DNA from: Oscillospiraceae bacterium
GTDB taxonomy: Bacteria; Bacillota; Clostridia; Oscillospirales; CAG-272
Direction of reading: 5' to 3'
DNA: 35,882 nucleotides
NCBI GenBank assembly: GCA_015063765.1
Contig: SVTN01000003.1
Location: forward strand, 1 to 35,882
In this document: positions 26,464 through 35,092 of the stretch, piece by piece
Layout: each line of letters begins with the position of its first letter
Numbering within the stretch: position 1 is the stretch's first letter
Translations under genes and position numbers: made by a program
The notes under the pieces: model-generated
Told to the model about the DNA's origin: nothing
Databases searched by the model: none
Seen by the model: the letters and a program-made list of their open reading frames with translations, nothing else

Positions 26464-27663
26464 ATGAACATCTTAGTGACCGGTGCCGCAGGCTTCGTCG
26501 GCAAGAACCTTGCCGAGGCGCTCAAGTGTGTGCGCGACGGAAAGGATAAGACGCATCCCGCCATTGCCGTTGAGGACATTTATCTTTACGATATCGACTC
26601 TCCCGCGTCGCTTCTCGATGAGGCGTGCGAGAGATGCGACTTTGTGTTTCACCTCGCGGGCGTCAACCGCCCGAAGGACACGAAGGAGTTTATGGAGGGC
26701 AACTTCGGCTTTACCTCTACCCTGCTCGACACCTTAAAAAAGCATAAAAACACCTGCCCCGTGATGATCTCCTCCTCCATCCAAGCAACCTGCATCGGTC
26801 GCTACGACGGCGAATACGGCAGAAGCAAGAAGGCGGGTGAGGAGCTGCTCTTTGCCTATGGCGAAGAAACGGGGGCGAGGGTACTTGTATACCGCTTCCC
26901 CAACCTGTTCGGCAAGTGGTGCCGCCCCAACTACAACTCGGCGGTGGCGACCTTCTGCAATGCGTTTGCAAACGATCTTCCCTACACGGTGAACGACCCG
27001 TCCGTATGCCTTGAGCTTCTTTATATCGACGACCTGATCGACGAGATGCTCTTAGCGCTTGAGGGGCGTGAGCATCGCTGTGCATTTGACGGCACGGACA
27101 CCGTTTTGACAGAGGGCGGCAAATACTGCGCCGCTCCCATCACCCACCGCGTCACGCTTGGCGAGATCGTTTCCCTCCTTGAAAGCTTTAAGGCACAGCC
27201 CCAAACGCTCCTTATGCCCGAGATCCCGAAGAACAGCTTTGCAAAGAAGCTGTATTCCACCTATCTTTCCTATCTTCCGAAGGAAAAGGCGGCATTCCCC
27301 TTAAAGATGAACGTGGACGCGCGCGGCTCCTTTACCGAGCTTTTGCGCACCGAAAAGTGCGGACAGTTTTCTGTCAACATCTCGAACCCGGGCATCACCA
27401 AGGGACAGCACTGGCATCACACCAAATGGGAGTTTTTCATTGTTGTCAGCGGCAAGGGCTTGATCGAGCAACGCAAGGTGGGCACGGACGAGGTTCTAAG
27501 CTTTGAGGTTTCGGGCGAAAAGATCGAAGCCGTCCATATGCTTCCCGGCTACACCCATAACATCATCAATCTGTCCGATACAGAGCCCTTAGTCACCGTC
27601 ATGTGGGCAAACGAGCAATTCGACCCCCAAAAGCCCGATACTTTTTTTGAGGTAGTGAAATAA
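26464..27663 (+). CDS. capF: CapF-like bifunctional SDR reductase with C-terminal cupin
   Basis: MNILVTGAAGFVGKNLAEAL and C-terminal cupin GITKGQHWHHTKWEFFIVVSGKGLIEQRKV, HMLPGYTHNIINLSDTEPLVTVMWANE. Confidence 0.92.
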   Translation: MNILVTGAAGFVGKNLAEALKCVRDGKDKTHPAIAVEDIYLYDIDSPASLLDEACERCDFVFHLAGVNRPKDTKEFMEGNFGFTSTLLDTLKKHKNTCPVMISSSIQATCIGRYDGEYGRSKKAGEELLFAYGEETGARVLVYRFPNLFGKWCRPNYNSAVATFCNAFANDLPYTVNDPSVCLELLYIDDLIDEMLLALEGREHRCAFDGTDTVLTEGGKYCAAPITHRVTLGEIVSLLESFKAQPQTLLMPEIPKNSFAKKLYSTYLSYLPKEKAAFPLKMNVDARGSFTELLRTEKCGQFSVNISNPGITKGQHWHHTKWEFFIVVSGKGLIEQRKVGTDEVLSFEVSGEKIEAVHMLPGYTHNIINLSDTEPLVTVMWANEQFDPQKPDTFFEVVK

Positions 27664-28847
27664 TGGACATGAAACTTGACTATTCTGACATTCATTTTAA
27701 AAACGACGGAAGGCTGAAGCTTCTCATCATCGTGGGCACACGCCCCGAGATCATCCGTCTTGCCGCCGTTATCAACAAATGCCGCAAGTACTTCGACTGC
27801 GTGCTTGCGCATACGGGACAGAACTACGACTATAACCTCAACGGCGTTTTCTTCAAGGATCTGAAGCTCGCCGATCCCGAGGTCTATATGGACGCGGTGG
27901 GCGACGACCTCGGTGCTACCGTCGGCAATATCATCAACTGCTCTTACAAGCTGATGAATCAGATCAAGCCCGACGCGCTCCTCATTCTCGGCGACACCAA
28001 CTCTTGCCTTTCGGCGATCGCCGCAAAGCGTCTGCATATTCCCATCTTCCATATGGAAGCGGGCAACCGCTGCAAGGACGAGTGCCTGCCGGAGGAAACC
28101 AACCGCCGCATCGTTGACATCATCTCCGACGTCAACCTCGCTTATTCCGAGCACGCGCGCCGTTATCTCCATGAGTGCGGACTGCCCAAGGAGCGCACCT
28201 ACGTGACGGGCTCTCCGATGGCAGAGGTGCTGCACGAAAATCTTGCCGAGATCGAAGCAAGCAACATTCACACACGCTTAGGACTCGAAAAGGGCAAATA
28301 CATTCTCCTTTCCGCACACAGAGAGGAAAACATCGACACCGAAAAGAACTTCACGAGCCTTTTCACCGCCATCAACAAGATGGCAGAAAAGTACGGTATG
28401 CCCATTCTCTACTCCTGCCATCCCCGTAGCCGCAACCGCCTTGCGAAGAGCGGCTTCAAACTTGATCCCCGTGTCATTCAGCACGAGCCTCTCGGCTTCC
28501 ATGACTACAACTGTTTACAAATGAACGCATTTGCGGTCGTTTCGGACAGCGGAACGCTGCCCGAGGAAAGCTCCTTCTTCACGAGCGTGGGACATCCCTT
28601 CCCTGCCGTTTGCATCCGCACCTCCACCGAGCGTCCCGAGGCGCTAGACAAGGCGTGCTTCATCCTCGCGGGTATTGACGAAAACAGCCTTTTGCAGGCT
28701 GTCGACACCGCCGTTTCGATGAATGCAGAGGGCGACCACGGCATCCCCGTGCCCAACTATGTGGAGGAAAACGTTTCGACCAAGGTCGTCAAGATCATTC
28801 AGTCCTACACGGGCGTGGTCAATAAGATGGTTTGGAGAAAGTTTTAA
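27663..28847 (+). CDS. capG: Non-hydrolysing UDP-N-acetylglucosamine 2-epimerase family (CapG/WecB-like)
   Basis: LLIIVGTRPEIIRLAAVI, AHTGQNYDYNLNGVFF, VLGD-type LILGDTNSCLSAIAAKRL, HMEAGNRC; TAATG stop/start overlap. Confidence 0.9.
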   Translation: MDMKLDYSDIHFKNDGRLKLLIIVGTRPEIIRLAAVINKCRKYFDCVLAHTGQNYDYNLNGVFFKDLKLADPEVYMDAVGDDLGATVGNIINCSYKLMNQIKPDALLILGDTNSCLSAIAAKRLHIPIFHMEAGNRCKDECLPEETNRRIVDIISDVNLAYSEHARRYLHECGLPKERTYVTGSPMAEVLHENLAEIEASNIHTRLGLEKGKYILLSAHREENIDTEKNFTSLFTAINKMAEKYGMPILYSCHPRSRNRLAKSGFKLDPRVIQHEPLGFHDYNCLQMNAFAVVSDSGTLPEESSFFTSVGHPFPAVCIRTSTERPEALDKACFILAGIDENSLLQAVDTAVSMNAEGDHGIPVPNYVEENVSTKVVKIIQSYTGVVNKMVWRKF

Positions 28848-28856
28848 GGAGATACC

Positions 28857-29765
28857 ATGCTGCTTGCAACCACCACCGAGGATTTTGCACCCTTTACCGA
28901 GAGCCACGAGGAGCGCATCCGCCTTCTTTATGAGGCAGGCTTCCGCTCCATCGACCTCTCGCTTTACGATGTGATCCCGGGCGATCCGCTCTTTTCGGAC
29001 AGCTTTCGGGAAGCGGCGGAAAGCCTTGCCGATTACGCCGACGGACTGGGAATGCGCTTTGTACAATGCCACGCGCCCGCCGTTAACTGCTTAAGGAGCG
29101 AGGAGGACTTTTCCCGTGCCCTGACGCTGACTGCGCGCGCCATTGAGATCTGCGGTATTTTAAGCATCCCTACGCTCGTCACCCACGTCGGGTTCCACCC
29201 GTCGTTAGACGAAGAGGGCTGGCGCGCAGGAAATCTGCGCTTTTATCGCGCCTTGATGCCCGCCGCGAAGGAAAATTCCGTCCGCGTGCTTGCGGAAAAC
29301 TCGGCACACGCGAACCTCAAAGGCTATTATCTCTATACGGGACGCGCCTGCCGCCGCTTTGCTGACGGAATGAATGACCCGAATTTCGGCATTTGCTGGG
29401 ACACGGGTCACGCCAACATGGAGGGCGCGCAATATGATGAGATCCTAGCCCTTGGCGATGCGCTCGGTGCCATCCATTTTCATGACAATCGCGGAGAAAA
29501 GGACGAGCATCTCATTCCCTTCTTAGGCACGATGAGCATTGACGAGGTCATGCACGCGCTCATCGACGTGGGCTTTAAAGGTCCCTTTACCTTTGAAGCG
29601 ACCTCCTCCCTGCGCCCTCCCTGCTATCGGATGGGTGACAGACGCCCCTATCCCGGGGACACACGTATGGAAAAGCCGACGCTTGCCATGCAAAAAGCGG
29701 CGGAACGCTTGCTTTTTATCACGGGCGAAGAGATCCTTTCCGCATACGGCATTTTGGAAAAATAA
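28857..29765 (+). CDS. Sugar phosphate isomerase/epimerase (xylose isomerase-like TIM barrel)
   Basis: LYEAGFRSIDLSLYD, PTLVTHVGFHP, FGICWDTGHANMEG, AIHFHDNRGEKDEHLIPFLGTM. Confidence 0.88.
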   Translation: MLLATTTEDFAPFTESHEERIRLLYEAGFRSIDLSLYDVIPGDPLFSDSFREAAESLADYADGLGMRFVQCHAPAVNCLRSEEDFSRALTLTARAIEICGILSIPTLVTHVGFHPSLDEEGWRAGNLRFYRALMPAAKENSVRVLAENSAHANLKGYYLYTGRACRRFADGMNDPNFGICWDTGHANMEGAQYDEILALGDALGAIHFHDNRGEKDEHLIPFLGTMSIDEVMHALIDVGFKGPFTFEATSSLRPPCYRMGDRRPYPGDTRMEKPTLAMQKAAERLLFITGEEILSAYGILEK

Positions 29766-29858
29766 GAGTTTTGTGACTTTATCACGGTTTTTTTCTTGAA
29801 ATTTCCATATAATAAAAAAAGAAAAAACAAAAAACAAAAAATAAAAGGAGAAGTTCCC

Positions 29859-30539
29859 ATGAGAAAATTCAAATGTAAGGTTTGCAGAGCCATTTTTGAG
29901 GTCGAGGAGGGCAAGGAGCCCGTATGCCCCATCTGCGGTGTCAAGGGCGATAAGCTCGAGGAGATCGTAGAGGCTCCCGTAGAGGAAGCACGTCCCGCTC
30001 CCAAGACCAAGTATTCGGGCAGCAAGACCGAGAAGAACCTGGAAGCCGCCTTTGCGGGCGAGTCCCAGGCAAGAAACAAGTACACCTATTTCGCATCGGT
30101 TGCAAAGAAGCAGGGCTTCGAGCAGATTGCGGCACTCTTCCTCAAGACTGCCGACAACGAGAAGGAGCACGCAAAGATGTGGTTCAAGGAGCTTGCCGGC
30201 ATCGGCGACACCGCTGAGAACCTGCTCCATGCCGCCGAGGGCGAGAACTACGAGTGGACGGATATGTACGCAGAATTTGCGAAGACCGCTGACGAGGAGG
30301 GCTTCCACGAGCTGGCTGAAAAGTTCCGTCTGGTTGCCGCCATCGAAAAGCATCACGAGGAAAGATATCGCGCGCTCCTTAAGAACATTGAGCTTGCCGA
30401 GGTCTTTGCCAAGAGCGAGGTCAAGGTTTGGGAGTGCCGCAACTGCGGACACATCGTTGTCGGCACCGCCGCACCCGAGCTCTGCCCCACCTGCGCACAT
30501 TCGCAGAGCTACTTCGAAATTCACGCTGAAAATTATTAA
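29859..30539 (+). CDS. Rubrerythrin with N- and C-terminal rubredoxin-like domains
   Basis: N-term [22 protein letters not shown]; central ferritin-like domain with [15 protein letters not shown] and [11 protein letters not shown]-term [20 protein letters not shown]. Start set to ATG 29859 after AAAGGAGAAG. Confidence 0.93.
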   Translation: MRKFKCKVCRAIFEVEEGKEPVCPICGVKGDKLEEIVEAPVEEARPAPKTKYSGSKTEKNLEAAFAGESQARNKYTYFASVAKKQGFEQIAALFLKTADNEKEHAKMWFKELAGIGDTAENLLHAAEGENYEWTDMYAEFAKTADEEGFHELAEKFRLVAAIEKHHEERYRALLKNIELAEVFAKSEVKVWECRNCGHIVVGTAAPELCPTCAHSQSYFEIHAENY

Positions 30540-30552
30540 AAAGGTTTGGGGC

Positions 30553-30587
30553 GTGGGGGATTTCCTTAAAATCCCCCACTCTTCTTT
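30553..30587 (+). terminator. Intrinsic terminator-like hairpin after rubrerythrin
   Basis: GTGGGGGATTT-CCTTA-AAATCCCCCAC perfect 11-bp stem followed by TCTTCTTT. Confidence 0.75.
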
Positions 30588-30596
30588 GATAAAATC

Positions 30597-31526
30597 ATGA
30601 AACTTATCTTTGATAGAACCGAAAAATACCAGCCCGATCCCTTCATCTTTGAGGATGAGGGCAAATTCTACATATACGTCACCAACAACGGTGAGCCGAA
30701 CGGCGTCGAAGCCTACAGCGCCGACAGTCTTCTCGGTCCTTATCGCTATGAGGGTGCCGTAACCGCCTTCAAGGATGCCACCGACTATTGGGCACCTGCC
30801 GTGATCAAAATTGACGGCGTCTATTATATGTACGTTTCCTGTGTCAAGGGCGACAAGTTCGAGCATATGCACGTAGCAAAGGCAGAAAGCCCTCTCGGTC
30901 CCTTCACGGATGAAAAGATGCTCTACGACCGCTTTTCGATCGACGCGCATATGGTAAAAACAGAAGCGGGACTCTTCCTCTTCTATGCGGAGAACAATAC
31001 GGATTGCGCAAATGGGCGCATCGGAACGCGCGTTTTTGTTGACCGCTTTCTCGACCCCTACACCCCCGCGAACGAACCGCGCGAGCTGATCACGCCCGAC
31101 TTTGACGAGGAGATCTTTACCCCCTCTTACCGCGAAGACAACCCCTGGCACACCGTTGAAGGTCCCTTCTATTTCCGTGAGGGCGAATATCAATATCTCA
31201 TGTACAGCGGCGGATGCTTCCAGGACGAAACCTACCACGTCGGCTACGCCGTCGCGAAAAGCGACGAGGAGGACTTGACAAAGGTTAATTTTGTCAAGCA
31301 CACAAATGGCGACCGCTTTGCACCCGTTCTCATTAAGAACGAATACGAAGAGGGTACAGGACACCACAGCGTCATCAAACACGAGGGAAAGTATTACGCC
31401 ATCTATCACGCAAGAGATTACATGTATCGCGAAAACGGTCTGATCGAGGCGCGGGATGCACGCATCTGCCGCCTGCACGTCGCGGACGGCATCATCACCG
31501 CCGAACGGTACAAGGACAAAATATAA
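30597..31526 (+). CDS. Glycoside hydrolase family 43-like beta-propeller enzyme
   Basis: KYQPDPFIFEDEGKFYIYVTNNGE, TDYWAPAVIKIDGVYYMYVSC, FSIDAHMVKTEAGLFLFYAEN, VEGPFYFREGEYQYLMYSGG. Confidence 0.87.
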   Translation: MKLIFDRTEKYQPDPFIFEDEGKFYIYVTNNGEPNGVEAYSADSLLGPYRYEGAVTAFKDATDYWAPAVIKIDGVYYMYVSCVKGDKFEHMHVAKAESPLGPFTDEKMLYDRFSIDAHMVKTEAGLFLFYAENNTDCANGRIGTRVFVDRFLDPYTPANEPRELITPDFDEEIFTPSYREDNPWHTVEGPFYFREGEYQYLMYSGGCFQDETYHVGYAVAKSDEEDLTKVNFVKHTNGDRFAPVLIKNEYEEGTGHHSVIKHEGKYYAIYHARDYMYRENGLIEARDARICRLHVADGIITAERYKDKI

Positions 31527-31529
31527 AGA

Positions 31530-31561
31530 AAAAAGTCGATTTCCAAGGAAATCGACTTTTT
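31530..31561. terminator. Bidirectional intrinsic terminator between convergent GH43 and GH28-like genes
   Basis: AAAAAGTCGATTTCC-AA-GGAAATCGACTTTTT: perfect 15-bp stem. Confidence 0.92.
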
Positions 31562-31573
31562 GTTTTTCTTGAT

Positions 31574-32944
31574 TTAAAGAAGCACGGGAGCTTCAGTCAA
31601 TTTGGTGTTCTCGTCCGAAACGACCACGTTCGACACCTTGATCTTGACAGGGCTGTTTCCGCCGAAGACGTAGGCGTGCCCCTTGCCCGAAATGACGTTC
31701 GAAACGTTGAGGTTTTCCGCCGTGCAGTTGTTAAAGTGGAAGGTGTTGATCGCATCGATCTTGACACGGTGGAACTTTTCCTCATAACCGATATCGTCCT
31801 CGCGCGCGACTGCTTCGCCATTGTACATGAACTTGTCAATGTAAACATTTCTTAGCGTACAACCGTTAAAATAGATACCAACACCCGCGCCGTCGGTCAG
31901 TTGAATGTTCTCAAACACGCTGTCCGCAAGCGTGTCGGCGATGTACATACCGAAGCGAGAATGGGTCAGAACGTCCCTGACGGTGATGTTTCTCGTTTCG
32001 CCCACCTTGCCGAGACGGAACTGATAGTCGCAAATGTCACCGATGCGGATGGCGGCAAGGGCACGTCCTCTCTGTCCGTGGGGCGTGATGTCCATCACGT
32101 TTGCGATCTGCACGTTATACACCTTAAAGCCGCCGCGGTTGAGAATGCGGATGATGTCGCACTCATCGGTCAAGTATCCGCGAATATTCTTGATGATAAT
32201 GTCGTGGATATCGGGGTCGCACGCGGCGAGCTCTTCTTCCGTAAGCTGTCCTCTCGGCGGACCGAAGTTGGTGAGGGCCACGGTATCGTCGCCCGTTCTG
32301 CCGAAAATGTTTTCAATCAAGAAGTTGTGGCATCCCGTGCGGATATCAATACCGTCCTGATTGGGGACATTGGCAGGCGCATCAAAGGTGATGTCAAAAA
32401 GATGTCCCTCGGCGCAGAACTCAAAGTTCATTGCCCAATACCGCTGATTGATAAAGCGAAGTCCCGAAACAGCAATACGCTCCACATTGCGGAAATTAAT
32501 GCCGCGATTGACCGAAATGTTTGCAATGCCGCGCGGATTGGCTCTGCCTACAAAGTTTCCGTTTTCGTCGTAGATGGTAAAATCCTTCTCAAAAATGCCG
32601 TTATGGTTTCCGCCGTCGAGAAGGACGTTGCCACGTCCTGCGAGGGTAATGTCGTACTGCCTTTCGTCGGCGCGCCAATACTTTCCATATGCAGCGTCGT
32701 TAGAGAAAAAGTGGATAAAGGTATCGTCGGCAAGACGGATATGGCAGTTGTCGAGCTGAACGTCGCTACCCGTATGCAGAATAATGCTTTGATCGATTTC
32801 CCAAAGGGGTTTTTCCGTTCTTTCGTTAAAGCGCGGGATAACGACCGAAACGGATGCCTCCGCCGCCGCGTCGACTGCCGCTTGAATCATTGCGGCATCA
32901 CTTGCGAGGTGCTTGAAGTCGTTAGGTGTGTAAACGCATTTCAT
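31574..32944 (-). CDS. Glycoside hydrolase family 28-like right-handed beta-helix protein (polygalacturonase-like)
   Basis: DVQLDNCHIRLADDTFIHFF, LRFINQRYWAMNFEFC, PNQDGIDIRTGCHNFLIENIFGRTGDDTVAL (NQDGID and GDD motifs). Start set to ATG 32944 preceded by AGGAG. Confidence 0.85.
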   Translation of the reverse strand: MKCVYTPNDFKHLASDAAMIQAAVDAAAEASVSVVIPRFNERTEKPLWEIDQSIILHTGSDVQLDNCHIRLADDTFIHFFSNDAAYGKYWRADERQYDITLAGRGNVLLDGGNHNGIFEKDFTIYDENGNFVGRANPRGIANISVNRGINFRNVERIAVSGLRFINQRYWAMNFEFCAEGHLFDITFDAPANVPNQDGIDIRTGCHNFLIENIFGRTGDDTVALTNFGPPRGQLTEEELAACDPDIHDIIIKNIRGYLTDECDIIRILNRGGFKVYNVQIANVMDITPHGQRGRALAAIRIGDICDYQFRLGKVGETRNITVRDVLTHSRFGMYIADTLADSVFENIQLTDGAGVGIYFNGCTLRNVYIDKFMYNGEAVAREDDIGYEEKFHRVKIDAINTFHFNNCTAENLNVSNVISGKGHAYVFGGNSPVKIKVSNVVVSDENTKLTEAPVLL

Positions 32945-32995
32945 CACGTACTCCTTTAGAAAAGAACTTTTATTTTCAGCATAAACGTTTTCCTC

Positions 32996-33024
32996 ATTAT
33001 AGTGCAATTTTTCTCTTTTGTCAA
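32996..33024 (-). promoter_or_regulatory. Consensus promoter of the GH28-like gene
   Basis: Minus strand TTGACA - 17 nt - TATAAT. Confidence 0.9.
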
Positions 33025-33176
33025 TAGAAATTCGCAGAATTGTGAAGAAAAAAACTTGAAAAATCGTCATTTTCTGCGCATCTTACATCGAACACCGTTC
33101 GTATTCGTTTTTCAAATGGTTGCCATAAGAAAAAAGGAAAAACAAAGCAGTTTGTTGCCAGAAGTCCCTGTTCTCA

Positions 33177-33199
33177 AAATTCTCCAAAACGGAGAATTT
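33177..33199. repeat. Perfect inverted repeat AAATTCTCC-AAAAC-GGAGAATTT
   Basis: Direct reading; 9-bp arms, 5-nt centre. Confidence 0.8.
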
Positions 33200-33216
33200 A
33201 CGAGAAAAACAGTCGC

Positions 33217-33245
33217 TTGACTATATCTACAGTTTCGTATATAAT
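33217..33245 (+). promoter_or_regulatory. Promoter of the tandem XRE regulators
   Basis: TTGACT (33217-33222) - 17 nt - TATAAT (33240-33245). Confidence 0.8.
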
Positions 33246-33285
33246 GTAATCAGAACCCCAAAACGCCCTTCGAAAGGAACGCACT

Positions 33286-34146
33286 ATGCAAGAATATACC
33301 TTTGCACAAACGCTCAAAAGCTTAAGAAAAAAGAAAGGCGTGACCCAAAAGGACTTGGCTTTTTTCTTATCCGTTTCCAACAAAACGGTTTCCAAATGGG
33401 AAAAGGGTATCTCCTCGCCCGACCTTTCCTTGCTTCCCCCACTTGCCAAGTATTTTGGGGTCAGCACAGACACCCTGCTCGGCTTACAGCAGGAAACGCA
33501 AAAAAGCGTACGTGAAGCTCTTTTGAATGACTTTCACGGGCTTGAGCGCAAGGAAGCGATCCTTAAGGCGTTTGAGCTTGTAAGACATACCGTTCCCGCC
33601 GTCAATGACTTCATCTGCAAAGAGCTGAGGGACGAATGTACAGAAGCCGTTTTTCCGCAAACACGACCGAAGTTTTGCAGAACACGCATCGCGCGTCCCG
33701 ATTGTTTCTCCTTTACCGCCTCCCATACGGATGTCAACGTTTCCGTAACGCTTCTCGGCAACGAGTCGAATTTTTCTTGGCTCAAAGACGAGCAAGTGCA
33801 AAGCAAAATAGCAAAGCTTTTTTCGTTTTTATCCCAAAAGGATTCCTTGCGCTTGCTCTACTTTATCCATTCCAAGGCATGCTCAGAAAGCTTCACCGCG
33901 GACTATGTTGCGACACACACCGACCTTCCCCTGCAAAAAACACGGGATCTTCTCGATGCGCTTTGCGAGATCAGCACCTGCAAATGCACCTCCGCACACC
34001 TCACACAGGGAACGATCAAGGTCTACGAATGCCGTGGTGACGGCGTACTTCTTTCCATCATCACGCTTGCCTACGAGCAGATGTGCGGAAAAAACTACTA
34101 CGAGCAGAACTATAACTACAGTTGCAAAATGATAGGAGAAGCATAG
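33286..34146 (+). CDS. XRE-family HTH regulator with C-terminal winged-helix-like domain
   Basis: FAQTLKSLRKKKGVTQKDLAFFLSVSNKTVSKWEKGISSPDLSLLPPLAKYFGVSTDTLLGL. Confidence 0.9.
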   Translation: MQEYTFAQTLKSLRKKKGVTQKDLAFFLSVSNKTVSKWEKGISSPDLSLLPPLAKYFGVSTDTLLGLQQETQKSVREALLNDFHGLERKEAILKAFELVRHTVPAVNDFICKELRDECTEAVFPQTRPKFCRTRIARPDCFSFTASHTDVNVSVTLLGNESNFSWLKDEQVQSKIAKLFSFLSQKDSLRLLYFIHSKACSESFTADYVATHTDLPLQKTRDLLDALCEISTCKCTSAHLTQGTIKVYECRGDGVLLSIITLAYEQMCGKNYYEQNYNYSCKMIGEA

Positions 34147-34147
34147 C

Positions 34148-34999
34148 ATGACACCCTTATCGAAGACCATCAAAAGGCTTCGCTTGGAACGGGGCTTGAC
34201 GCAGGAAGAGCTTGCATCTCTGCTTGGTGTTTCGGGACAAGCTGTTTCCAAATGGGAAACAAACGACACCTACCCCGACGGCGCTTTGCTTCTTCCTCTT
34301 GCAGAGGTGCTTGGAGTTTCCCTCGACACGCTGTTTGACAACCGCGCCGTATCCATGACGGATGCTTCACAAAGAGTTATGCGCCTTTTTCAAAACACAC
34401 CGAAAGAGAACCGCATCTCCCTTGCAAGAGAGCTCTGCTGGCAGATCCAACGAGGACTGGTCCTTGGCGATGCCGAATCCCTGTCCGAGGATCTGCAGGA
34501 ACGCCCCCCAAAAAACCGTGCCTCCTTTTTTTTGGGTAATAACGGCTTTACCCTGATCTCGGACGGAAAAGAGCCCTTTTTCTCCGTTTTTGAAGAGCCG
34601 GAGGACGGCTTTGGGCATTTCTTAGAGGATAAAGAGGCACTCCGACAGCTTTTTCTCATTCTTTCGGAGGAAGACACGCTCCGCGCCCTCATATATTTAA
34701 TGGAGCAACCGCAGGGCTACGTCTTTGAGGGCGAGGTGCTGGGGCGCGCCTGCTCTATTGAAGACGGGCGTCTTGCAGACGTTTTGAACGGGCTTTCGCA
34801 GTTAAAAGCAATCAAGGAGCGCGCCTTGAGCATCAATGGAGAACCCCACTCCCTGTATTACGTCATCGCAAGTCATAATTTGCTTGCTTTGTTCCTCATC
34901 GCAAAGCAGCTGTTTTTCCACGGCTCTTATTTCTTGAAACAACACACGAGGACGCGTCCTCTCATTCGCTACCGCGAAGCACGCCAAAAAGAATCTTAA
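34148..34999 (+). CDS. XRE-family HTH regulator, architecture similar to the preceding gene
   Basis: LSKTIKRLRLERGLTQEELASLLGVSGQAVSKWETNDTYPDGALLLPLAEVLGVSLDTLFDN. Confidence 0.9.
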   Translation: MTPLSKTIKRLRLERGLTQEELASLLGVSGQAVSKWETNDTYPDGALLLPLAEVLGVSLDTLFDNRAVSMTDASQRVMRLFQNTPKENRISLARELCWQIQRGLVLGDAESLSEDLQERPPKNRASFFLGNNGFTLISDGKEPFFSVFEEPEDGFGHFLEDKEALRQLFLILSEEDTLRALIYLMEQPQGYVFEGEVLGRACSIEDGRLADVLNGLSQLKAIKERALSINGEPHSLYYVIASHNLLALFLIAKQLFFHGSYFLKQHTRTRPLIRYREARQKES

Positions 35000-35025
35000 A
35001 AAACGATAAATCTTCTTGCCGTTTA

Positions 35026-35055
35026 TTGACAAGCCTTTGTGTTTTATGGTAAAAT
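35026..35055 (+). promoter_or_regulatory. Probable glnA promoter
   Basis: TTGACA (35026-35031) - 18 nt - TAAAAT (35050-35055). Confidence 0.6.
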
Positions 35056-35092
35056 AATCTTACTGAATAATATTTTTATGAAGGAGAGCCCC

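Noticed and set aside
29769-29795. Terminator at the end of the polysaccharide operon (GTGA-CTTTA-TCAC-GGTTTTTTT)
   Set aside because: The stem is only 4 bp, so I cannot support it as an intrinsic terminator despite the T tract.
29523-31478. 651-aa minus-strand ORF
   Set aside because: Antisense to the isomerase, rubrerythrin and GH43 genes, which have clear family motifs; the ORF has no recognisable domain and likely reflects codon bias.
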